NCBI RefSeq assembly: GCF_963675455.1
Contig: NZ_OY776217.1
Coordinates: 2,218,001-2,282,000, forward strand
Origin: Emcibacter sp.
GTDB lineage: Bacteria; Pseudomonadota; Alphaproteobacteria; Sphingomonadales; Emcibacteraceae
Direction of reading: 5' to 3'
DNA length: 64,000 nucleotides
Positions 1 through 8,830 of this stretch are shown piece after piece. The position numbers and the translations under genes are program-made. How positions within the stretch are numbered: position 1 is the first letter of the stretch; each line of letters starts with the position of its first letter. Under the pieces are notes generated by a model. That model had not been told where the DNA came from. It was given only the letters and a program-made list of their open reading frames with translations, and made no database searches.

Positions 1-2821
1 CATGGGCGAAGAGGCGGGCCGCATTCAACGGCTGCAACAGGTCGTGACTGGCGGCAGCGAGGAATTTGGTCTTCGACTGTGTGGCGGCTTCCGCCAGTTG
101 CTTGGCCTTGACGAGTTCCACATTCACCCGGCTGAGTTCGCTGGTTCGCTCGACAACTCTTTGTTCGAGGGTAATATTTGTTTTCTGCAGGGCCTGCTCG
201 GCCTGGAAACGGGCGGAAATATCCTGATAGAGCACGAAGTAGCCGGTGACAGAACCGTTCTGGAACTGGGGAACGTAATTGACCTGGAACTGGACGGCAT
301 TGTGCCGGCGATCAAGCAATTCCAGATCGAAATTGACACTTTCCCCGGACATTGTCTGCATGATATAGGGAAGCCTGTATTCGAAATCCCGCTCTGCCAG
401 AAATTCATTGATGTGGCATCCGATAATTGCGTCCTTACGGTCTCCACCATACCACTCAAGATACGCTTTGTTTGCGAACTTCAGGATGAGATTCCTGTCG
501 ATAAAGGCGATCAGGGCCGGAACGTTGTCCGTATAAAAACGGATGCTTCGTTCACTGTCTTTCAGCGCCTGTTCAATTCTCTTGCTTTCGGTAATATCCG
601 TAAAACTGGTTACATAGTTCCCGAACGGCATGGGACGGCCCTCGATTTTGATGACACGGCCGTCTTTATGGGTATGCTCGTAATTGTGATGACGGCGTAA
701 CTTAAGGTGTTCGATACGCCTGCGGATAAACCGGGCAACATCCATGTCATTACCAACGCCATTTTCGGCATTGAAACGCAATACCTCCTCTATCGGCATA
801 CCCGGCCTGATAAAGTTCTTCGGGAATTCGAACATTTCAATATAACGTATGTTCCAGGCCACCAGTTCAAGATTCTTGTTCACCACCGACACCCCCTGTA
901 TCAGGTTATCCAGCGTCGATTGCAGCAGTTCCTGAGTAAATTCCAGTTTCTGGTGAGTTTCATCCAGAACCGTGGCAATATCCTCGATTCCCAGATTTCC
1001 TTTGGTCAGGGCGAACCCCACTATAATTCTTGCCGAGGCCGCGCCAATAACACGGGCGACCTGTTTTTCCGCAAAACGCGCCAGATCTGCATCTACAGGA
1101 TTATGATCGTACAGGGGCTGGCCGTTCAGGGTCTCGTAGGCCGCAAAGGCCTCTGCCGTTTTTTCCCGTCCCAGTGACCGTTCAATTAAAACCCTGAGGT
1201 CGGCAATGGTGGCCTGGCTTTTCATTGTGCCTGTCAGGCTGTATCCGCTGCTGCCGCCAACAAAACTACTGGCCTGCACCCGGTCGACAATACGCGGTTC
1301 CGCATTAAACGAGCCGAGAATATAAAGCAGCAGGTTTCCGCCGACGCTCCAGATCATGCCATGAGTCAAATGGTCATATCCCGCAAGTCCTAGGAAGGCC
1401 TGCGGATCCAGAAGTGGGGCAGACTCACGAATGAGCTGAACGACATTTTCCCCAAAGTAGGCCGGCATGATCAGGGTATAAATCCACATCACCAGACCGT
1501 AGGTCAGCCCGAGCATAACCCCGTTCCGATGCCCCCTTTGCCAGTACAGGCCGCCGATCAGGGCAGGAATAAACTGCATGGCGGCCGCAAAAGACAGAAT
1601 TCCGAAGCTGGCTAGCGTATCTCCGTCCCTGACGCCGCTGGCATAGGTGCTGGCCATCAGCATCAGCAGCAAAATCACCAGGCGGCGGACAAACAGATGG
1701 CGCCGCCCGATGATCTTGCTGGCCAGTGGGCGCAAATGTTTGTTGCTCAGCAGAAGTGATATGAGCAGGTCGTTAGTGATCATGGTGCTGAGTGCTACTG
1801 CGGAGACGATGACCAGACCCATGGCTGCGGAAAAGCCGCCCAGGAATATGATCAGAGCCAGTAGGTTCTGGTCATTGCCCAAGGGCAGGGTCAGGACATA
1901 AAGGTCGGGATTGTCCCCTGCCGCGGGACTGTTGAGCCCGGCCAGGGCGATGGGAATGGCCACCACGGAAACGATAATCATAGAGGTCAACAGAACAAAA
2001 CGGCCGATCCCCAGATTTTGTTCCCCTTGGTGTTCCACGACCATAATATGAAACTGCCGGGGCAGACACAGGATTGCTCCCATGGAAATCAGGGTCAGAG
2101 TGACAAACCGTTCTATGTTGACAGGCTGCATTAAGGGCGAGCTTTTCGCCTGGAAATGGGCCAAAAACTCATTAGGTTCAAACAGGCTGTAGGCATAGAC
2201 GCCAACAAGGATCAGGGCAAAGATCTTAAAGGCGCTTTCAAAGGCGATGGCCAGGACCATGCCGCGGTTATGCTCCGTCACATCAACATGCCGCGTCCCG
2301 AACAGGATCGCAAAAGCTCCCAGGATCAGCGCGATAACCGGCGTTGTCTGGCTGTCGGACAAATTGTTGAAACCGGCATTGTCCAGCACGATGCTGATGG
2401 ACATGGTCACAGATTTAAGCTGCAGGGCGATATAAGGCAGCGTGCCCAGCAGGGCAATGAAGGTAACCAAGGCCGCCAGTTGGGTACTCTTCCCGTAGCG
2501 GGCAGAAAGAAAATCAGCAATGGAGGTGGAATGATTGGCTTTTCCCTGCTCGACCATCTTCCGGATGATCTTGAAACCGAACATCAGAATAAGGGCAGGC
2601 CCCAGATAAATGGGCAAATATTCCCAGCCAGACCGGATGGTATTGCCAACTGCCCCGTAGTAGGACCAGCTTGTGAAATAAATACCGAGGGAAAGACCAT
2701 ATAGGATGTGACGGTATTTTCGGGTAAAACCATCTGCCCGCTTCTGATCGCCGAACCAGGCAATCAGGAACAGTATTACTACATATATTAGAGCACTGAT
2801 GATCATGACAGACGCCGTCAC
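1..2821 (-). CDS. Symporter-fused (CrbS-like) sensor histidine kinase, partial
   Basis: An open frame runs from a GTG (preceded by GGGGG five bases upstream) off the left edge, giving about 940 visible residues. Residues 1 to about 480 form a multi-pass sodium:solute symporter (SSS/SLC5) domain. A STAC-like linker follows, then PAS domains near 640 and 763, a coiled coil near 880-905, and a HisKA H-box SHDLLQPLNAARLF with the phospho-His near 925. The ATPase domain and any receiver domain lie outside the window. This order matches CrbS-type kinases, which in Vibrio control acetyl-CoA synthetase. It is last in an operon that also encodes an SSS symporter, which fits sensing of acetate or another short acid. 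An ATG at 2806 is an alternative start. The family call is firm; the ligand is inferred. Confidence 0.88.
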   Translation of the reverse strand, partial: MTASVMIISALIYVVILFLIAWFGDQKRADGFTRKYRHILYGLSLGIYFTSWSYYGAVGNTIRSGWEYLPIYLGPALILMFGFKIIRKMVEQGKANHSTSIADFLSARYGKSTQLAALVTFIALLGTLPYIALQLKSVTMSISIVLDNAGFNNLSDSQTTPVIALILGAFAILFGTRHVDVTEHNRGMVLAIAFESAFKIFALILVGVYAYSLFEPNEFLAHFQAKSSPLMQPVNIERFVTLTLISMGAILCLPRQFHIMVVEHQGEQNLGIGRFVLLTSMIIVSVVAIPIALAGLNSPAAGDNPDLYVLTLPLGNDQNLLALIIFLGGFSAAMGLVIVSAVALSTMITNDLLISLLLSNKHLRPLASKIIGRRHLFVRRLVILLLMLMASTYASGVRDGDTLASFGILSFAAAMQFIPALIGGLYWQRGHRNGVMLGLTYGLVMWIYTLIMPAYFGENVVQLIRESAPLLDPQAFLGLAGYDHLTHGMIWSVGGNLLLYILGSFNAEPRIVDRVQASSFVGGSSGYSLTGTMKSQATIADLRVLIERSLGREKTAEAFAAYETLNGQPLYDHNPVDADLARFAEKQVARVIGAASARIIVGFALTKGNLGIEDIATVLDETHQKLEFTQELLQSTLDNLIQGVSVVNKNLELVAWNIRYIEMFEFPKNFIRPGMPIEEVLRFNAENGVGNDMDVARFIRRRIEHLKLRRHHNYEHTHKDGRVIKIEGRPMPFGNYVTSFTDITESKRIEQALKDSERSIRFYTDNVPALIAFIDRNLILKFANKAYLEWYGGDRKDAIIGCHINEFLAERDFEYRLPYIMQTMSGESVNFDLELLDRRHNAVQFQVNYVPQFQNGSVTGYFVLYQDISARFQAEQALQKTNITLEQRVVERTSELSRVNVELVKAKQLAEAATQSKTKFLAAASHDLLQPLNAARLFAH

Positions 2822-2917
2822 ATTGTCCCCCGTCTAATGCCATCTCTATATTATATTTTAAAATGTTATGTTTATGATTGTACGATCAATTACAGCGATC
2901 GCCTAATATAAATGCCA

Positions 2918-2937
2918 CCAGGCCCTATTGGGCCTGG
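2918..2937 (-). terminator. Stem-loop after the symporter gene
   Basis: A perfect 8-bp stem (CCAGGCCC / GGGCCTGG) with a 4-base loop lies 26 bases past the symporter stop codon and before the kinase start. On the minus strand it is followed by an AT-rich stretch but no clean T-run. It is probably a partial terminator or an mRNA 3'-end stabiliser that lowers kinase expression relative to the symporter. Confidence 0.6.
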
Positions 2938-2963
2938 CAGCTTGAAATCGAAGACTGTTCCAA

Positions 2964-4739
2964 TCAGTGGGTGTGCGCTTCTCCGGCGTCGCCCGGTACC
3001 CGGATATGTTCCACCAGTTCCTGCACGTGCTGCGGCGGTGCGGCGGTGATCCGGGCAACGACGGTCGCCACAATGAAATTGATCACCATACCAATGGTTC
3101 CGATCCCTTCGGGCGAGACACCGAACAGCCAGTTGTCTTTCGTATTCATCTCCGGAGAGATGAATTTGAAGTAGACAATATAGAGGAAGGTAAAGGCCAG
3201 ACCGGAAAGCATGCCGGCAATGGCGCCTTCCTTGTTCATCCGGGAAGAGAAAATCCCCATCAGAATCGCCGGGAACAGGCTGGCAGCAGCGAGTCCGAAG
3301 GCAAAGGCCACGACCTGGGCGACGAAGCCGGGCGGATTGATGCCCAGATAACCGGCGACACCGATGGCACAGGCTGCCGCAATACGGGCGTACATCAGTT
3401 CCTGCTTGTCGGTGATGTCCGGCTTGAAAGTTTTCTTCAACAGGTCGTGACTGACTGCGGCGGAAATCACCAGCAGCAAACCTGCGGCCGTTGACAGCGC
3501 TGCCGCCAGACTTCCGGCCGCGACAAGAGCAATCACCCAGTTGGGCAGATTGGCGATTTCAGGATTGGCCAGCACCATAATGTCCTGATCCACATAGACT
3601 TCGTTCTCAGATGGGGTCGCTTCGTTGGTGACCATTCTTTCGCCATTTGCACCGCGTGCATTGCCTTCATACGTGGGTTTGCCCTTGAAGGGGGCACCGG
3701 CACGATACTGGATGGTACTGTCGCCGTTCTTGTCCTTCCAGCCGATCAGGCCGAGGGATTCCCAGTTTTTGAACCAGGCTGGAGTTTGCACATATTCGGT
3801 TTCATTCACTTCGTTGATGAAATTGATTCGGGCAAAGGCACCAATGGCCGGCGCTGTGGTATAAAGGATTGCAATAAAGACAAGCGCCCAGCCGGCAGAC
3901 TTCCTTGCGTCAGACACTTTGGGCACGGTAAAGAAGCGGACAATCACATGGGGAAGTCCGGCTGTCCCGACCATCAGGGCCGCAGTGATGGCAAAGACAT
4001 CAATGGTGGATTTGGTGCCGGCAGTATAGGCATTAAACCCAAGATCCGTCAGGACCGCATCCAGTTTGCCGAGAACGGTCATACCGGATCCATCCGCCAG
4101 TTCAGATCCCAGACCGAACTGCGGAATGGGGTTGCCTGTGATCAGCATGGAGATGAAGATTGCCGGAACCGTATAGGCAAAAATTAGCACACAATATTGT
4201 GCCACCTGAGTATAAGTGATGCCCTTCATGCCACCGAGAACCGCATACATGAAGACGATGGCCATGCCGATGATCACACCCAGGTTAATGTCCACTTCCA
4301 GGAAGCGGGAAAAGACGATCCCCACGCCGCGCATCTGACCGGCCACATAGGTGAAGCTGATAAAAATCAGACAGACAACAGCGACCAGCCGGGCAGCATC
4401 GGAATAATAGCGATCACCGATAAAGTCCGGCACCGTGAATTTTCCGAATTTGCGCAGGTAAGGTGCGAGCAGAAGCGCCAACAATACATAACCACCGGTC
4501 CAGCCCATCAGATAGACTGAGCCGTCATAACCGAGGAAGGCAATCAGGCCTGCCATAGAAATGAAGGACGCGGCACTCATCCAGTCGGCAGCGGTCGCCA
4601 TGCCGTTTACTATGGGGTGCACGCCCCCGCCAGCGACATAGAATTCCTTTGTGGATCCCACTCGGGACCAGATAGCGATGCCGATATAAAGGGCGAAGGA
4701 CAGCCCGACAAAAACATAAGTTAAGGTTTGTAAGTCCAT
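2964..4739 (-). CDS. Sodium:solute symporter, VC_2705/ActP-like family
   Basis: This 591-residue polytopic inner-membrane protein belongs to the solute:sodium symporter superfamily, nearest by eye to the VC_2705 subfamily that pairs with a DUF4212 small protein. The N-terminus shows a typical TM1-TM2 region with AADWMSAASFISMAGLIAF. A hydrophilic insert of about 80 residues (roughly 325-400) interrupts the later helices. The C-terminus is His-rich (GEAHTH). The start has a good ribosome site (GGGGAG). The DUF4212 gene ends 12 bases upstream, so the two should be translated together as large and small subunits. By analogy with ActP and MctC it should import acetate, propionate, pyruvate or a similar monocarboxylate with Na+. 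The exact substrate is not visible in the sequence. Confidence 0.9.
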   Translation of the reverse strand: MDLQTLTYVFVGLSFALYIGIAIWSRVGSTKEFYVAGGGVHPIVNGMATAADWMSAASFISMAGLIAFLGYDGSVYLMGWTGGYVLLALLLAPYLRKFGKFTVPDFIGDRYYSDAARLVAVVCLIFISFTYVAGQMRGVGIVFSRFLEVDINLGVIIGMAIVFMYAVLGGMKGITYTQVAQYCVLIFAYTVPAIFISMLITGNPIPQFGLGSELADGSGMTVLGKLDAVLTDLGFNAYTAGTKSTIDVFAITAALMVGTAGLPHVIVRFFTVPKVSDARKSAGWALVFIAILYTTAPAIGAFARINFINEVNETEYVQTPAWFKNWESLGLIGWKDKNGDSTIQYRAGAPFKGKPTYEGNARGANGERMVTNEATPSENEVYVDQDIMVLANPEIANLPNWVIALVAAGSLAAALSTAAGLLLVISAAVSHDLLKKTFKPDITDKQELMYARIAAACAIGVAGYLGINPPGFVAQVVAFAFGLAAASLFPAILMGIFSSRMNKEGAIAGMLSGLAFTFLYIVYFKFISPEMNTKDNWLFGVSPEGIGTIGMVINFIVATVVARITAAPPQHVQELVEHIRVPGDAGEAHTH

Positions 4740-4751
4740 TTTTCGTCTCCC

Positions 4752-5042
4752 CTATTTATCCACACCATATTTTTCATCGAGTGTTTTCATTTTTTTCATG
4801 TAGATAAATATCAGCGCGACGAAAACATAAATTGAACCCTGTTGGGCAAACCAGAATCCCAGCTTGAAGCCAAAGAATTGAATATTGTTGAGGGCATCCA
4901 CAAACAGGATGCCTGCTCCAAAGGAGACAAAAAACCAGACGACAAGAAGTTTGAGAAGAAGACTGATATTGGCTTTCCAATAGCCTGCCGGATCTCTTTG
5001 TATTTCTGCGGCCCCGGTGCCCGCATTTTCTGGTGGGGTCAT
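4752..5042 (-). CDS. DUF4212 small subunit of the sodium:solute symporter
   Basis: This 96-residue protein has two predicted membrane helices (about 26-48 and 58-80) and the family signature W-x-x-N-x-x-L, seen here as YWKANISLLLKLL. DUF4212 proteins are almost always encoded immediately upstream of VC_2705-type symporters and are thought to be their small subunit. The gene has a strong ribosome site (GGGAGG) and sits 12 bases from the symporter start. The 102 bases separating it from the exonuclease gene could hold an internal promoter, but none is obvious. Confidence 0.9.
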   Translation of the reverse strand: MTPPENAGTGAAEIQRDPAGYWKANISLLLKLLVVWFFVSFGAGILFVDALNNIQFFGFKLGFWFAQQGSIYVFVALIFIYMKKMKTLDEKYGVDK

Positions 5043-5144
5043 GCTATATCCTCCCTATTAGTACATTAGACACGGTAGTCTAACAAGGAAGGTCAGGGGG
5101 CTGATAGGCGACTTTAGTCGTAGATGTCGGTAAGCGCTGAAAGC

Positions 5145-5831
5145 TTAGTATCCGGGGTTAAGATCGCCCAGCGTGGCGCCCTCTCCCATGTAGGAGACCT
5201 GGGCCAGAAAAAGTTCGGCACAGGCCAGGGCATCAATGGCGGCATGATGTGCCTTATAGGATGGAAGACCGTAGTCTTCCCGAAGTTTCCACAATCTCAG
5301 GTCACCGCTTTTTATGGGTTTATCCGCTCTTTTCAGCTTGCGTAGCTCAATCTGTAGTGTATCGATGGACTGGCAGAAAAGGTCCAGCTGAAAAATTTTC
5401 CGGCAGGCGTCATTCAGGAAATGTCGCTCGATATCGCATTTGTGCGCCAGCAACACACGACCTTTCAGTGCGCGGAGAATCTTTCGGAGCGCCAGTTCCG
5501 GAGGCAGCCCTTCCTGTGCCACTTCATCATCGGTTATCTGGTGAATAACGGCACTCTCACCGGGTACGGCCATACCCGGTCGGATCAGAAAATGTTCCAT
5601 GGTGGACATTTCAACCTGCAGGTTCCTGATCACCACCAGTCCGAAACTCAAAAGCTGGTCTTGGCTGACATTAAGGCCGGTGGTTTCAAAATCAAGAGCA
5701 AGGAACTCGATGTCTTTCAGGGGCGTATTTTCTCGGACAGTTGGCGCTTCCAGGAATTCCCTGAGTTCGGGATCCTGACTATTCCTGAGGGCCCGCCGTC
5801 GGCGAAACTGATATAGCCAGCGTCGCAACAT
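5145..5831 (-). CDS. DnaQ-like 3'-5' exonuclease (DEDDh)
   Basis: This is a 228-residue DEDDh exonuclease related to the DNA polymerase III epsilon subunit. Exo I is DFETTG near residue 50, Exo II includes HKCDIERHF near 135, and Exo III is HHAAIDALACAELF near 200. The ATG overlaps the upstream stop codon as TGATG, so translation is coupled; a TTG one codon earlier is possible but less likely. Standalone proteins of this type repeatedly occur beside DUF294 and SSS symporter genes in proteobacteria. Their role there is unknown and a direct replication role should not be assumed. Confidence 0.88.
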   Translation of the reverse strand: MLRRWLYQFRRRRALRNSQDPELREFLEAPTVRENTPLKDIEFLALDFETTGLNVSQDQLLSFGLVVIRNLQVEMSTMEHFLIRPGMAVPGESAVIHQITDDEVAQEGLPPELALRKILRALKGRVLLAHKCDIERHFLNDACRKIFQLDLFCQSIDTLQIELRKLKRADKPIKSGDLRLWKLREDYGLPSYKAHHAAIDALACAELFLAQVSYMGEGATLGDLNPGY

Positions 5832-7717
5832 CAATAGATTCCGCCGCCATAGTCCCGGGACAAACGCTCCTGCGCCCTGCGGACTATTTCGAAAGCATCG
5901 CGCAGATGTTCCCGCTCCAGGGTAGACAGTTCATCCGGGTCCACATAGTTGTCTGCCTTGTCGCCGCGCTGGATCTGACGGGCCTGGTGCCGGAAACGGA
6001 CTTCGGCAATAAACTCATAGGCATCGTGCAGGTTGTCCGCATCTTCCGGTGCCAGGATTTTCATTTCCTTCAGCCGGGCCAGCCGTTCCAGCGTGTTCAC
6101 CGCCTCAATCCCGTGAGCCAGGGCATGGGTGCGGGTGATATCCTGGATCGGCACAACCCCCTGTTTCTTGATATCAAACCGGTCCGCATGTTCCTTGTTG
6201 CGCAACAGGATAAAGCGCCGGAAGAATCCCAGCGGCACGTGGGACTGGCGGGCGTTTTCTGTGAGGTGCGCCAGGAAAATATGGCTCTTGACCGCTTTTT
6301 CGGTGATATGTGCCTTCAGCTTGTCTACCAGGGAAAGGTCACCATAAATGCCGCGCAGGTCGAAAAATATGGTGGCATGCATGACGGCCTTGGGATCCGG
6401 TTCGCTGAACCACTTGTCAAAAGTCTTTTTCCAGTCCGACAGAGGGATGCGCAACTGGTCGTTACTGGCCATAATATTGCCGCCGCAAAAGACATAACCG
6501 GCCGCGTCGAGATCCTCGCACATTCTCTCGGCAAGTTTTTTAAAATAATCGCCGTGCTCTCTTTCTATATAGTCATCGGACAGCACGAAACCGTTATCCT
6601 GATCCGACAGCGCGGTCTGGTCGCAGCGGGCCAGAGATCCGAAGGCCAAAAGGGCATAGGGCACCGGCGGCGGCCCCAGTTCCTGTTCCGCCAGCATCAG
6701 AAGTTTTTTGTGGGCGGCCTCACCGATGGAGGACACCACGTGGCCTGTCATATCGGCGCTGACCCCGGTTTTCATCAGGCTGAGAACGATTTCCGGCACC
6801 GACTGCACCGTCTCGATCACCGTTTTGACATTTTCCGCACTTTCGATCCGGGCCGCATTATAGACGGCGTTGGAAGAGAGACGGTTGAGAATATCGCTGG
6901 CGCTGACCAGCCCGCGCACCTTGCCTTCCTCGTCTACCACCGGCACATGGTGGAAATTATGCTGCATCATGGCCAGCAGCGCCCGGATGGCCGGCGTTTC
7001 CGGCGGCAGGGTGAGAGGGCCCGGCGTCATCACATTGCCGACCTGGTCCCGGATGTCGTGACCTTTGGCCACAACCCGCCGCCTCAGATCCTTGTCGGTA
7101 AAGATTCCCCGTAATTGTTCTGACTCCGTAACAAGGACGGTAGACACATGTCTGCCGCTCATGATCAGCGCCGCTTCCTGGATGGAGGTTTCCGGCGAAA
7201 CACATATGGGTTCGTGTTTGATCAGCGCTTCAAGATTCAGGCCCAGGAACTGGATTTCCCCGTCGGTCAATTGTCCCTGCAGACCCCGGCGTTGACTTTC
7301 CTGCAGGGCATGACGCAGCCTGTCTGTTTCGTTGGTGGCAAAAAACTGCATAAAGGACTTGTGCTCGCCGAGAAGGGTCTTGAATTCCTCCTCGGGCAGG
7401 GCATAAAGCAGGCTGTCCTCAATGGCGGTGACACCGTTCCGGATGACCCCGTCCCGGAACAGGGAGGGATAGCCGAAAAAATTCCCTTCCCCCAGTCGGG
7501 CGGTAAAATTAATCCCGCCTTCATGAAGCTCGACGGCGCCCTTGCGGATCATAAAGAGGTTGGTGTTTTTCTGCCCGGGCGTCAGCACCGTGCTGCCCCG
7601 GCGCGCATAGGAGATATTTATTTTCCGGGCGACGGCGGACAAGGCTTCCGACGTCATCGCTTTAAAGGGATGATGTTCCGCGAGGAAATTTACAATATCT
7701 GTCAGCTCTGCGGTCAT
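5831..7717 (-). CDS. cNMP-binding/CBS/DUF294 putative nucleotidyltransferase regulator
   Basis: This soluble signalling protein has about 628 residues. In order it has a cyclic-nucleotide-binding-like domain (about 1-130), a pair of CBS domains (about 155-275), a DUF294 nucleotidyltransferase-like domain with GSLARCDQTALSDQDNGFV (GlnD-like GS-x10-D-x-D pattern), and a DUF294 C-terminal helical domain. It is first in the operon that continues into the exonuclease, DUF4212, symporter and kinase genes. The same set recurs around acetate-uptake genes in other proteobacteria, so a role in adenylate sensing or uridylylation control of transport is plausible but unproven. An upstream ATG at 7774 exists. 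I prefer the internal ATG because homology begins there and a GGGA element precedes it. Confidence 0.85.
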   Translation of the reverse strand: MTAELTDIVNFLAEHHPFKAMTSEALSAVARKINISYARRGSTVLTPGQKNTNLFMIRKGAVELHEGGINFTARLGEGNFFGYPSLFRDGVIRNGVTAIEDSLLYALPEEEFKTLLGEHKSFMQFFATNETDRLRHALQESQRRGLQGQLTDGEIQFLGLNLEALIKHEPICVSPETSIQEAALIMSGRHVSTVLVTESEQLRGIFTDKDLRRRVVAKGHDIRDQVGNVMTPGPLTLPPETPAIRALLAMMQHNFHHVPVVDEEGKVRGLVSASDILNRLSSNAVYNAARIESAENVKTVIETVQSVPEIVLSLMKTGVSADMTGHVVSSIGEAAHKKLLMLAEQELGPPPVPYALLAFGSLARCDQTALSDQDNGFVLSDDYIEREHGDYFKKLAERMCEDLDAAGYVFCGGNIMASNDQLRIPLSDWKKTFDKWFSEPDPKAVMHATIFFDLRGIYGDLSLVDKLKAHITEKAVKSHIFLAHLTENARQSHVPLGFFRRFILLRNKEHADRFDIKKQGVVPIQDITRTHALAHGIEAVNTLERLARLKEMKILAPEDADNLHDAYEFIAEVRFRHQARQIQRGDKADNYVDPDELSTLEREHLRDAFEIVRRAQERLSRDYGGGIY

Positions 7718-7829
7718 GAGGGATCCCGTCCTTGATTCTTTTCCCAAGTATGACCCGGACTCTTTCCGGGGCAATTAGACTTTTAGAGAAGAAGTATACA
7801 TCAATCACATTCCAAGGGAACTCGACATG

Positions 7830-7960
7830 TTATGTGAGGCCGCCCAGCACAATGCGGATTTCTTTGACAGAAGAGGGCTTTCGAGTAGCCCGCCGGATGT
7901 CCTTGACCATCTTTTCTGACGTTGTACCACTCGTCCTGTTCCTGGGCCATCTGTATCCCT
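7830..7960 (-). pseudogene. IS3-family transposase orfA N-terminal remnant
   Basis: The minus-strand frame encodes KMVKDIRRATRK followed by SVKEIRIVLGGL and a stop. This matches the start of IS3-family orfA proteins, in which S-A-E-E-K-I-R-I-V-L-E-G-L is the conserved HTH lead-in. One conserved residue pair is lost and the frame ends where the helix-turn-helix should continue. No partner orfB follows in the expected direction. It is dead debris between the DUF294 gene and its upstream region. Confidence 0.7.
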
Positions 7961-8061
7961 TTTGAGGATTACGATGAACCAGAAAACCTCTCCATATGTA
8001 AATAACCTATTTTGTCCCATGCGATTTGACGGGAAAAACTTTTACTAGGATCAGTTACGCT

Positions 8062-8081
8062 AATACTCCCAAGGGAGTATT
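8062..8081. promoter_or_regulatory. Perfect 20-bp palindrome, candidate operator
   Basis: AATACTCCCAAGGGAGTATT is a perfect inverted repeat (9-bp arms, 2-base centre). It lies about 345 bases upstream of the DUF294/symporter/kinase operon. It has the form of a dimeric regulator site; a LuxR-type partner of the CrbS-like kinase would be a natural candidate. An IS3 fragment now separates it from the operon, so it may be stranded. Confidence 0.45.
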
Positions 8082-8178
8082 TATTTGATCACCAAACATT
8101 GAATAATAGATGAGGAAGTGTCGGGAAAAATGCAATCCGGCTTGTTTTAGAAAATGATCATGATGAGAATGTTGAATT

Positions 8179-8361
8179 ATGGAAAAGAAAAAGAATTTAA
8201 TTATACCTTTATTGGCGACCAAGTTGCTAAAAAGATTTGGTTATCAAGAAAGCGTTCGTCATTGCATCGAGAATAAATGGTTTTCCACACTTGAAGAACT
8301 CAAATTACTTCATTCTTCAAGGGGGCGACTAGACTTTAAAGTCAAGGACAGAAAAATATGA
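8179..8361 (+). CDS. Small hypothetical protein
   Basis: This 60-residue open frame is Lys-rich and AT-rich, beginning MEKKKNLIIPLL. It has no motif that I recognise and only a weak ribosome site. It sits between IS3 fragments in a region with no other coding signal, so it may be chance or a leftover of a mobile element. Confidence 0.2.
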   Translation: MEKKKNLIIPLLATKLLKRFGYQESVRHCIENKWFSTLEELKLLHSSRGRLDFKVKDRKI

Positions 8362-8374
8362 AGAGTTACTCAAA

Positions 8375-8384
8375 GGGGGGGGGG
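8375..8384. repeat. Homopolymer tract of ten G
   Basis: Ten consecutive G bases lie just after the small open frame and before the IS3 orfB tail. Such tracts slip readily. Here no gene depends on it, so it is a mutational or sequencing-error hotspot, not an evident phase-variation switch. Confidence 0.6.
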
Positions 8385-8424
8385 AGGAACCGCCCCAGTA
8401 TTGCCGGAGGCGAATTTGTTTAAG

Positions 8425-8590
8425 TTAAGCTGCTCTGTTCTTTTCGTCCAGCATGATGTAGTAATTTTTCTCGGCCTCGGCAGGTGGAATATTGCCGATG
8501 GGCTCCAGCCGCCGCCTATGATTAAACCAGTCGATCCATTCGAGGGTGGCGAACTCGACAGCTTCAAATGACCGCCACAACCCTTTGCTA
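8425..8590 (-). pseudogene. IS3-family transposase orfB C-terminal remnant
   Basis: The minus-strand frame encodes the typical IS3 orfB ending: WRSFEAVEFATLEWIDWFNH, then RRRLEPIGNIPPAEAE, then a YYIMLDEKNRAA tail and a stop. Only about 55 residues survive; the DDE catalytic core is absent. It lies upstream (in its own direction) of the orfA fragment, the reverse of the order within one element. The two therefore come from separate copies or a rearrangement. Confidence 0.85.
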
Positions 8591-8696
8591 CTTCTTAATG
8601 ATGCTACCGTTATCCTGTTTCTGGATAGTCAAGAAAAACAAGTTGTTGAAGCTTTGATAATCAATACTCTTCATTATATAAATTAAAATAATATTC

Positions 8697-8767
8697 TATA
8701 TTATTAACATTAATTTGACAAATATCGGAATCTGAAGCCACACTAAAACGCCTTAAATGCATAAGGC
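8697..8767 (+). promoter_or_regulatory. Receptor gene upstream region: operator-like box, -35 element and inverted repeat
   Basis: Three signals precede the receptor gene. ATTATTAACATT at 8700-8711 matches the AT-rich near-palindrome found before other genes of this locus at 10 of 12 positions. A consensus -35 TTGACA follows at 8715-8720, though no good -10 is found at 16-18 bases. An inverted repeat GCCTTA-AATGCA-TAAGGC lies at 8750-8767, close to the likely transcript start. Regulator identity is inferred. Confidence 0.4.
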
Positions 8768-8830
8768 CTAAAATAACCTTTTTGAAGTTGGTAAAGGGTT
8801 AAGTTGTGAAAAATAAGCGGAGGAGACGTA

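Noticed and set aside
5906..7114. Plus-strand open frame of 402 codons opposite the DUF294 regulator
   Set aside because: Antisense shadow of a gene with recognisable cNMP, CBS and nucleotidyltransferase domains.
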